Part shown: piece by piece, positions 55,259-62,304 of the stretch
Layout: the number at the start of each line of letters is the position of its first letter
Position numbering within the stretch: position 1 is the first letter of the stretch
Source of the DNA: Pseudomonas tohonis
GTDB lineage: Bacteria > Pseudomonadota > Gammaproteobacteria > Pseudomonadales > Pseudomonadaceae
Assembly: GCF_012767755.2 (NCBI RefSeq)
Contig: NZ_AP023189.1
Span: 2,294,001-2,358,000, forward strand
Direction of reading: 5' to 3'
Length of the DNA stretch: 64,000 nt
Translations under genes and position numbers: made by a program
The notes under the pieces: model-generated
What the model was told of the DNA's origin: nothing
The model's database searches: none
What the model saw: the letters and a program-made list of their open reading frames with translations, nothing else

Positions 55259-56682
55259 CGTACTTTTACCGAATACTACCTAAAATTGGTGCTGATTTTC
55301 CAAGCCTAACGTCATTGCCGTTGCTGAAGTCTGTCACGGATGAAGCTGAATTTATTATGAAGGCTCCCAGGGATCTGATTTTCCAAGCGGAACTAGCAGC
55401 AATCGCTATTGCTTGTCAGGGTATTTATGATGTTTTAAAGCCAACTGGGCTGATTGCCCCAACTTCTCTAATGTTGCTTACAATTGCTGATTCTGGTGAG
55501 CGAAAAACCTCGGTGGGTAATTTTTTCTTGGACCCAATTCGCGAGTTTCAACGGGAAATGGATATAGCTTTTGCCGAAGAACTTAGGGTGTGGGAGGTTA
55601 AGCAAAGTATATGGGAGATGAAAAATAAAGAAATTTTTAGGTGCATAGTCAAATCTACCCGAGAAGAAGAGTCTTCATTGTTTTGGGAGGAGGAAGCTAT
55701 TGAGCATGCCAAGCTAAAACCAATGCGCCCGCGACGCTTCAAAATGATTTACGACGACACAACCTCAGAAGCCTTAATGTTTGGAATGTTCCAGAATATA
55801 CCATCAGCAGGATTAATCTCGACTGAGGCAAATCTGAAAAATAAGGCTTTCCGTGATCTTCCTAAGATGAATTCGTTGTGGGGCGGAGATCCAATAACTG
55901 TTGATCGGAAGACGGCCGAAAGCTATGAGCTGAACGATGCGCGGCTGACGGTTGCGTTCATGACCCAGCCAGCCGCATTTGGTAGTTTTGTGAGTGACAA
56001 TGGTGAGATTCTTCGTGGATCTGGATTGTGGGCGCGATTTTTAGTTGGCAAGCCCATTTCTACTCAGGGTTATCGTGGGTTTGATTATTCTACAGTTTCT
56101 CTGGAGCACAGAAAAAAATTTGAAGAACGAATTAAAGCTTTGCTTGAATTAAATTTTGATGTGCTGAAAAAGGGTAAGCGCGCACGCCAGACTATTAGCT
56201 TCTCTCCCGAAGCTGCTGACCTATGGGTCAAAATGTTCAATGAAATAGAAGCGGGGATTAGAGTTGGCGGGCGATTCGAAGGTGCGGGAGATCTAGCCTC
56301 TAAGCTGGCAGATAACATATCAAGAGTTGCTGCGCTGGTGCATATTTTCGAGGGCGAAAGTGAAATAATATCTCTGGCTTCGTTAAGGTTCGCTATTGAC
56401 TATTGCACTTGGTGTTCGGATGAGTTCTATCGCATATTTATGCCGGCGCCTGAAGCTGAGGTGAATGCTGCAAGGCTTTTGCGGTTTCTGAAGGATGAAA
56501 GGCAAGCGGGTTGTCTTGAAATAAAAAAGAATGACATTTTGATTTATGGTCCTAAATGTGTCCGGAAGAAGGATAAGCTTAATCCGGCGCTGGATGAGTT
56601 GGTTTCGGCTGGGTATGTGTCTATTTTTCGACGCGGTAAAACTTGTTTTGTTGATATTTCAGGCGTGGGCTATGGTTTTTAG
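55255..56682 (+). CDS. DUF3987 (YfjI-like) protein
   Basis: 475 residues. A P-loop-like ADSGERKTSVG (about 78-88) and RRFKMIYDDTTSEALMFGMFQ fit DUF3987, replication-associated ATPases of CP4 islands and phage. The last 70 residues look like a winged helix. AT-rich codon use unlike the metal genes. Coupled to alpA. Confidence 0.85.
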   Translation: MTYFYRILPKIGADFPSLTSLPLLKSVTDEAEFIMKAPRDLIFQAELAAIAIACQGIYDVLKPTGLIAPTSLMLLTIADSGERKTSVGNFFLDPIREFQREMDIAFAEELRVWEVKQSIWEMKNKEIFRCIVKSTREEESSLFWEEEAIEHAKLKPMRPRRFKMIYDDTTSEALMFGMFQNIPSAGLISTEANLKNKAFRDLPKMNSLWGGDPITVDRKTAESYELNDARLTVAFMTQPAAFGSFVSDNGEILRGSGLWARFLVGKPISTQGYRGFDYSTVSLEHRKKFEERIKALLELNFDVLKKGKRARQTISFSPEAADLWVKMFNEIEAGIRVGGRFEGAGDLASKLADNISRVAALVHIFEGESEIISLASLRFAIDYCTWCSDEFYRIFMPAPEAEVNAARLLRFLKDERQAGCLEIKKNDILIYGPKCVRKKDKLNPALDELVSAGYVSIFRRGKTCFVDISGVGYGF

Positions 56683-56686
56683 ATGA

Positions 56687-57331
56687 TTAACTTTCTTTGT
56701 CATGTGGGGTGGTGGTTTTCGAGCGGAGATTTTGAAGTGTCTTCTGGTTTTTTGGATTAAACACCACTTCAGACGTAATAAATTCTTTCATGTCCTTTAT
56801 GGTTTCTTCAGCTTTAATACTGGTAATGAACTCTTTAAATTCTTGATTGTTCAGTATGTGATCTACAATGGATGATTCACTGCCCCAGCCTCTGGTTGGG
56901 GGCTCTTTCAATATTTCGCTAATCTTTTCTTTTAATTTTGATTTCTTTGATGCTAATGCTTTCCCGCCATCTGAGGCACGCTTTTCTTTAAATTGTTTTT
57001 CTTCTTTTTGGTGCTTGTAACCCTCTAGAAAACCAATTAGGTGGACTGAGTGAAAAAGTAAGATCCAGGCTTCATCAATCTTGCCTTTTTCATGGGCGCT
57101 GGTAGCGCATAAATAGTAAAGTTTGGCATAGAAGAAGTTTAGTTTAAAAATGCTTCTCTTGCTCTCTTTGTATTCGTGATTCCAGCATTTTGAGATATCC
57201 GACCATTTTATTTTTTCGTTCTTAGAGAGTGCGTATATTTCTTTGTCAATATGTCGTTCTAGTTCTTTCGGCCAGTTGTTTTTTAAAATGCTTCTAAGTG
57301 TCAGATTGGTCTGTGTAAGTACTGTTTGCAT
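56687..57331 (-). CDS. Unknown AT-rich protein beside the integrase
   Basis: About 214 residues, Lys/Glu-rich and helical, no recognised domain, no signal peptide. A central basic coiled segment (HQKEEKQFKEKRASDGGKALASKKSK). The frame stays open to 57403, with a TTG start lacking a ribosome site, so I use the ATG at 57331. Convergent with the DUF3987 gene, 4 bp apart. Confidence 0.6.
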   Translation of the reverse strand: MQTVLTQTNLTLRSILKNNWPKELERHIDKEIYALSKNEKIKWSDISKCWNHEYKESKRSIFKLNFFYAKLYYLCATSAHEKGKIDEAWILLFHSVHLIGFLEGYKHQKEEKQFKEKRASDGGKALASKKSKLKEKISEILKEPPTRGWGSESSIVDHILNNQEFKEFITSIKAEETIKDMKEFITSEVVFNPKNQKTLQNLRSKTTTPHDKES

Positions 57332-57462
57332 CGAGGCTCTGCTGATGCTGGTAGGAGATTTAGGAAAGTTTGACACTGAGCTTATCCTTTTTATGCTAGT
57401 CAAGTAGTTTTGATTTTATATATAGTTTTCTACTGAGTACTGTCTGCTTTGATTTGGAAATT

Positions 57463-58824
57463 TCAGTTGGCGTTCGACTGCGCTTTGCTGACTAATTGGT
57501 CGAGGTGCTTGCCAAGAATATGCCATGCCTCTGCCATTTCCTTAGCATAGCTATGGCGTTGGTAGGTTCGTTTAACCTTGTTTTCTTCGGTGTGGTTAAG
57601 ACAGCGCTCTGCTACTTCTGGCAGGACGCCCAGGGAAGTCATGATTGTTGCGCCAGTCCGTCTCAAGTCGTGCGGAGTCCACTTTCCTCCGGGAAGAAGT
57701 AGGGCCTGAGCGTTGGCGCTTCTGTTTCGTAAAATCCCCTGATCCGGCAGTCGTTGCCGATCACCAAGCTGCTTTGTCACCGTTTTTGAACATACAGGTC
57801 CGCTGTTTTGGGTGTTGGGATAACACCAGTGACTGTCGGAGCTGAATGCTAGGACTCTCTTAAAGTGCTGTATAGCGAAAGGTGAGAGGGTTATGTTGTG
57901 GGCCTTACCGTTTTTGCTTTGTTCACCAGGGATATGCCAGTTTGCTTTTTCGAGGTCGACATTTTCCCATCGAGCATTTAGTAGTTCACCAATGCGGCAG
58001 CAGGTCGATAGAGCAATCCAAATCGCAGCCTCTGAGGATGGAAGCAGACCTGCCTCAGGGGCGAGCTTTGCTAATGTGCGGATTTCTTCCTCGCTCAAAA
58101 CGCGATCACGCTCGACCTCTTTACCTCCGATCTTAGCTTTGCGAATGCTCGAAGTAGGGTCGTGATCAATTAGGTCCCGGTCTACTGCGAATCTGAACAT
58201 CTGTCGCATCAGGCTGAAGATCATCTTCGCCATTCGGTTAACGCCGCGCGCAAGCAGCGCATCAGTAACTTCCGTGATGTGACCTTTTTTCACGTCTTCG
58301 ACTGCAAGCTTGCCGAGATAAGGCAAGACATCCTTTTCGAACATCCGGCGAACTTCTGCACCACCGTCCTTGCGGTTGATTAGGTCGACATTGGCCCAGT
58401 GATCGAACAAATTTTGGACGGTTTTCCTGGCTGCCTGTCGGGATTTGGCTTCCTCCAGCGCTGCTTGCTCCGCAGCAATCCGTGCAAGTTTAGCATCACG
58501 AGCTGCCACACGAGCAGCTTCCTCGGCCTCTAAATGCTCTTTTATATCCCTTACCCCAGACTTGTGGAGTCCTGCTAGCTCCTTGGCTCGCTGTCCTGCC
58601 TCTGCCAGGGTCATTGTGCCCTCGCTACCATCGCGGCTGTACGTGCCTATGGGGAAGGTGATGCGTTCACTGCTGCTGTTTGTGTAGCGGAAATAAAAGA
58701 GCCGCTCACCGCTGGGTGTTATGCGAGCTACCAGGCTGCCATGCCCCCAGATGGCGACTTCGCTAAGCCACTTATCGTTCGCACCGGGTTTGGCCGTCAT
58801 CTGGCGGTCTGTGATCTTGGCCAT
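57463..58824 (-). CDS. int: Tyrosine integrase
   Basis: 453 residues. A DUF4102-like N-terminal arm-binding region, a coiled coil (about 95-135), a core-binding domain and a C-terminal catalytic domain with Arg277 (STCCRIGEL), HDLR (His385, Arg388), His411 and Tyr421 (KRTYQRH). Complete. I start at ATG 58824; the open frame upstream runs through a non-coding 9-bp repeat. It probably recombines at the tRNA-Pro fragment 200 bp away. Confidence 0.93.
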   Translation of the reverse strand: MAKITDRQMTAKPGANDKWLSEVAIWGHGSLVARITPSGERLFYFRYTNSSSERITFPIGTYSRDGSEGTMTLAEAGQRAKELAGLHKSGVRDIKEHLEAEEAARVAARDAKLARIAAEQAALEEAKSRQAARKTVQNLFDHWANVDLINRKDGGAEVRRMFEKDVLPYLGKLAVEDVKKGHITEVTDALLARGVNRMAKMIFSLMRQMFRFAVDRDLIDHDPTSSIRKAKIGGKEVERDRVLSEEEIRTLAKLAPEAGLLPSSEAAIWIALSTCCRIGELLNARWENVDLEKANWHIPGEQSKNGKAHNITLSPFAIQHFKRVLAFSSDSHWCYPNTQNSGPVCSKTVTKQLGDRQRLPDQGILRNRSANAQALLLPGGKWTPHDLRRTGATIMTSLGVLPEVAERCLNHTEENKVKRTYQRHSYAKEMAEAWHILGKHLDQLVSKAQSNAN

Positions 58825-58840
58825 ATGGTCAGCTTCCCCG

Positions 58841-58892
58841 TTGCCAATTGGTTGCCAATTGAGATTCTCTGGTTGCCAATTCGTTGCCAATT
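58841..58892. repeat. Four TTGCCAATT repeats upstream of int
   Basis: Exact copies at 58841, 58852, 58873 and 58884: two pairs with 11-bp spacing, 32 bp apart. All sit on one DNA face, between int and the attachment site. Likely arm-type sites or an int operator. Confidence 0.7.
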
Positions 58893-59020
58893 GAGATCGG
58901 CTTTCTTCGAATCACATCGTGCTATTTTGGACGATGAAATGGCTGCAGGCCAGTAAAATCAAGGCCTTTGCAATTGTTTATTGGATTTGGTTGAATCTGA
59001 TTGAACAGGTTGTTACCTGT

Positions 59021-59065
59021 ATGGGGTGCAAGGGGTCGAGTGTTCGAATCACTCCGTCCCGACCA
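59021..59065 (+). other. Attachment site: 3' fragment of tRNA-Pro(GGG)
   Basis: The sequence from ATGGGGTGCAAGG to the terminal CCA contains a GGG anticodon loop, T-arm GAGTG-TTCGAAT-CACTC and acceptor end CGTCCCG-A-CCA, matching a Pseudomonas-type tRNA-Pro(GGG). The 5' half is absent, so this is an integration copy. A typical tRNA terminator follows. The intact gene should lie at the other end of the element. Confidence 0.8.
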
Positions 59066-59072
59066 TATTTAG

Positions 59073-59106
59073 AAAAAGGCCCAAGTCGAAAGACTTGGGC
59101 CTTTTT
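59073..59106 (+). terminator. Strong terminator after the tRNA fragment
   Basis: 15-bp perfect arms (AAAAAGGCCCAAGTC and its complement) with GAAA loop and T run. Probably the original tRNA-Pro terminator; works in both directions. Confidence 0.88.
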
Positions 59107-59175
59107 CGTTTCTGCGGATGGTCAGAGAGCTAAAGGCGTTAGGGTTCTCGGTCCCATCGTCTATTGGTGGGCGGA

Positions 59176-59835
59176 TTAAAAGGCATGGCTGGATTCTTGG
59201 ATCAAGGGCAGTCGTTGCGATTCGACCAGAGTTGCCGGGACCGACGAACCCAGTTGCTCAAGGACGTAACGGCCCCATTGCTCAGCCATGGCATCCGCGA
59301 TTCCTTGATAGGTGCGACTGCGGTTCTTCCATCGATCCGGACCAGGCGCCATATAATGGACCACTGGTTCTCTACCAGCGACGATATCTGTAGGGTGCAG
59401 TTTCGGTAGGTTCTGTAGCCATAGATGAGTTTCCTTTCGCTCGCCATGGCCGAACATCCAGGGCTGGATGATCTGGTCCGGCTTACGAATATGGCTAGAG
59501 ATGACCGATTTGGGATTTTCTAGGGCCTTGAAGTGGATGGGGGCAGCCATCAGGGCGCGGACGAAATCCAAGGCGCGTCTCTGCCGGCCGTCAGCGATCT
59601 TTGCGGCAAAGTACCGGGCACCAGACGTGGCAAGATCGGTGCAAGGTGGATGTGCAATCAGTAGATCCCAGCCCCAGTCCAGTAATCCCAAGACGTCGCC
59701 TTGGAAGTGCTCCCCAGGTTGCTCGGTGGGCAAGAGGTCACAGCTGACAGCGTAAAAGCCGATGCGAGTCAACGCGTCGCGGACCCGGCCGGAGAATTCG
59801 CAGGCAACCAAGGCGGTGGGAAAATGTTTACGCAT
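59176..59835 (-). CDS. Phage-type DNA cytosine methyltransferase-like protein
   Basis: 219 residues. A Rossmann-like start VACEFSGRVRDALTRIGF and GDVLGLLDWGWDLLIAHPPCTDLATSGARYF, where HPPCT stands in for the PCQ loop, then ENPKSVIS. Such short proteins are common in phage genomes. The target-recognition domain seems minimal, so catalytic activity is uncertain. Start behind GGAGGG. Alone between the att site and the HTH gene. Confidence 0.7.
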   Translation of the reverse strand: MRKHFPTALVACEFSGRVRDALTRIGFYAVSCDLLPTEQPGEHFQGDVLGLLDWGWDLLIAHPPCTDLATSGARYFAAKIADGRQRRALDFVRALMAAPIHFKALENPKSVISSHIRKPDQIIQPWMFGHGERKETHLWLQNLPKLHPTDIVAGREPVVHYMAPGPDRWKNRSRTYQGIADAMAEQWGRYVLEQLGSSVPATLVESQRLPLIQESSHAF

Positions 59836-60016
59836 GAGTTAACCCTCCAGCTCGGAGGGTGTGTGCGGCCGCCTGTTGCTGTCGTAGACCGTACGTCAGT
59901 ACTGATGCGGTTAGGAGGGGTATCTCCTCCAGTGATTTTGTGACGGTGAATCTCACTTTTCCAGACTCTTCCATGCGAACCCCCTATAATCGCGGGCATC
60001 TACCCAATTTTACTGG

Positions 60017-60080
60017 GTGGAATATTTCCACAGGGCTTGTTGAATAATACCACTTACTGTGGCTTGTGGAATAATTCAAC
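60017..60080. promoter_or_regulatory. Three operator-like 15-bp repeats before the HTH gene
   Basis: GTGGAATATTTCCAC (60017), GTTGAATAATACCAC (60039) and GTGGAATAATTCAAC (60066), each close to the palindrome GTGGAATAATTCCAC. They end 18 bp before the HTH start. A TATAAT at 59985-59990 may be a -10. Confidence 0.6.
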
Positions 60081-60098
60081 GATCATTTTTAGATCAAT

Positions 60099-60371
60099 AT
60101 GGAATCAACGCAGGAAAGAGTGAGATATTTTATGTCCAAGTTGGGGCACCGCGAGGTAAGCCTTGCTACTGGCATAAAGGAAGAGCGGTGTAAAACCATT
60201 CGCTATGATAAGAGAGCAAATCTCCGAACAAATGAGTTAGATCTCATTGCCGAACACTACCCCAAGTATTCTCTTTGGTTGCGCACGGGCAGAGTTGACC
60301 CAAGTAATGGGGAAGTTAGCCCTGAGTACGATGATGCAAATAGAGAAATGGTCGAACGAGGTGAGGAATAG
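60099..60371 (+). CDS. Small HTH-like regulator
   Basis: 90 residues. HREVSLATGIKEERCKTIRYDKRA and NELDLIAEHYP look like a Cro/C1-type helix-turn-helix, followed by an acidic tail. Prophage-type regulator. The three repeats in front make it a probable self-repressor. Confidence 0.6.
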   Translation: MESTQERVRYFMSKLGHREVSLATGIKEERCKTIRYDKRANLRTNELDLIAEHYPKYSLWLRTGRVDPSNGEVSPEYDDANREMVERGEE

Positions 60372-60622
60372 AGGTAACTCTGTTGGTCGCTATACGTCAC
60401 TTCCCCGAAAGGTGTTCACTAGATCGAGGTAGGCAGAAGCAGGTTCCAGTCCGGGGCGACTTGAAATAAGATGATTAACTGCCACTTGATTTTCACTGAT
60501 TTATATTCGTAGGATGTAAGTAATCCATGCTGATAATGGATTTTTGCTCGGTGTATCTTGGTTGTATAAATACCACTAAGCAATTTTCAATCTGCAATAT
60601 AGTCTATTCAAAAAATAGACGT

Positions 60623-61402
60623 TCAGTTTTTGCTATTTTCCCAAGCCGCCGTAGCAATATCAAAGATTTGGGAAATGACTCGTTTTAGTTCTTCAGGCGA
60701 GAGATATGCAAGGTCAATAATCTGATTTTTTACCCTAATAACTTTTGTGGCCGAGCGCATGATGTCTTCCATTGGGCCGCGTCCAACCTTTTCTGCTGTT
60801 CTGAGCCAGCACTCTGCTACTGCGTTGGCCAGCGGGGGATTGCCGCCAATTGATGCACGCTCGAATATCTGAACCATCGCATCTTCAGTGAGCTGCTTGA
60901 CGAGCTCCCAGCGCTCAGGGGCTTCATCGCCTCGGTCCAAGATTGTTCCCCTTACCCAGAGTCTCTGGAAAGCGTTACGAACACCTCCCGCAAAGCGGGC
61001 CACCCGTTCACGGGAGTTATCTGCAAAGCGCCATGCCACAACGTCTGGTGCGAGAACTGTCGCCATGAATGCCCAGACATCGTCGCGAAGGGCTTCGCCA
61101 GACTTTAGCTCTTTCTTCTGCGCGAGATAGATCGCTGCCTCCTGATCAAACTGCGATCTGGCTGATTGCGAGTTGGTGTTGGGGAAGCCGGATCTCTGGG
61201 CGATTCGTCTCAGCTCTACCGCTACGTCGACCGCAACTGCATCAGCTCTGGCGCCACCGCTCGGGGCGATGGATTTCAGCGATGCATACTCACTGAGCAG
61301 GTCTATTCCAGTCTTACCGCCGGGAGGTACTTCCTTGAGACGTTCAAGGATGGTGGTGATGCCGTGAGCCTTCAGGCGTGGCAGGAGAGAAACTCGCGTC
61401 AT
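60623..61402 (-). CDS. Unknown third protein of the GHKL operon
   Basis: 259 residues, mostly helical, no signal peptide or TM. N-terminal block MTRVSLLPRLKAHGITTIL. DVVAWRFADNSRERVARFAGG and AVAECWLRTAEKVGRGPMEDIMRSA are well-formed and look conserved. I do not recognise a family. It overlaps the middle gene by 4 bp and is last in the operon. Possible effector or adaptor. Confidence 0.75.
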   Translation of the reverse strand: MTRVSLLPRLKAHGITTILERLKEVPPGGKTGIDLLSEYASLKSIAPSGGARADAVAVDVAVELRRIAQRSGFPNTNSQSARSQFDQEAAIYLAQKKELKSGEALRDDVWAFMATVLAPDVVAWRFADNSRERVARFAGGVRNAFQRLWVRGTILDRGDEAPERWELVKQLTEDAMVQIFERASIGGNPPLANAVAECWLRTAEKVGRGPMEDIMRSATKVIRVKNQIIDLAYLSPEELKRVISQIFDIATAAWENSKN

Positions 61403-62304
61403 TCCATTTCTCCAAAGTCAGCAATGGCCAAGATCGAGGCCCTGAACTTGCCAGGCTTGTAGGTGTGCATTTGACGAATGCTGTCGAGGCTTTGGCCGGA
61501 GAAGGCCATTTCCATCCAGACTCTGGCCTGATAGCCAATCGAGCCTTCCTCATACTGGGCAAGCTCTGCTTCATCTTCGCTTGCTAGTGCGGCCTCGATC
61601 ATCTGCGTCATCACATCGGCGACCATGACCTGGAGCGTCAGAGGATCTCCCTCTACGAACCTTTCGGTTATGTGCTCGTTGTCCGAGTTGATGTAGAGCC
61701 TGACGTTACCGCTGAAGTCAGCATCAAGGGTTGTCGGATTCCATTCCACAAGCCAAGGGGCGTGTTGCTCCGGCCTGCCTTTGAAGCTGTCGGAGAAGCT
61801 TGCAAGTTCTATGGGGAATCTTGAGTCGCCACCGTCTTCGATGAGGATGTTTTTCTGGCTCTGCCAGAGACGGGCTCCTCGCTGTTTCGGCGAAAGTGCG
61901 TTCCCGGCATCGGTGGGAGACTCTAGGAGAATTCGAAGGCTCAGCTGAAGTTGCCCTGAAAGCGTTCTGCCGGGTACGACCGCGTCAACCTCCACGGAGG
62001 TGTTGTCCGCGTCAATGATCGTGGTTTGAAGGCGATCGAGTCGGCGTGGCAGGGTTCCGGCTCCGGTCCCCGTAGCCATCACCACCGCAAGCCTGAGGGT
62101 TCCGGGATCGATCTCCAGCATTTCTGCAGCTCTCGGGAAATCAATCGCGATATGGGCATTTACCTGAATGTCCTGTTCGTAGTCCCAGTTTTCCAAGATG
62201 TCCGAAGCAGGAGAGAGCGGCTCATTCGGTGGACCAATCACCCAGCCGCTGAAGTTCACCACTTCGTTCGAGAGTGCTAGAAAGGGGAGGGCGATCCGGC
62301 TCAT
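61399..62304 (-). CDS. Unknown second protein of the GHKL operon
   Basis: 301 residues. Beta-rich N-terminal half (VNFSGWVIGPP..., DIQVNAHIAIDFPRAAEMLEIDPGTLRLAVVMATGTG) and helical C-terminal third ending KFRASILAIADFGEME. No motif I can name. Coupled by 4-bp overlaps to both neighbours. May be a structural or DNA-binding partner of the ATPase. Confidence 0.75.
   Translation of the reverse strand: MSRIALPFLALSNEVVNFSGWVIGPPNEPLSPASDILENWDYEQDIQVNAHIAIDFPRAAEMLEIDPGTLRLAVVMATGTGAGTLPRRLDRLQTTIIDADNTSVEVDAVVPGRTLSGQLQLSLRILLESPTDAGNALSPKQRGARLWQSQKNILIEDGGDSRFPIELASFSDSFKGRPEQHAPWLVEWNPTTLDADFSGNVRLYINSDNEHITERFVEGDPLTLQVMVADVMTQMIEAALASEDEAELAQYEEGSIGYQARVWMEMAFSGQSLDSIRQMHTYKPGKFRASILAIADFGEME

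Noticed and set aside
58825..58890. Upstream TTG start for the integrase
   Set aside because: It would translate the TTGCCAATT repeats into NWQP units, has no ribosome site, and the ATG at 58824 matches the family start.
58841..58892. CRISPR array or plasmid iterons
   Set aside because: Units are only 9 bp and no rep gene is adjacent; arm-type or operator sites for the neighbouring integrase are simpler.
59021..59065. A functional tRNA-Pro gene
   Set aside because: The acceptor 5' strand, D-arm and the 5' half of the anticodon stem are missing, so only a 3' attachment fragment is present.
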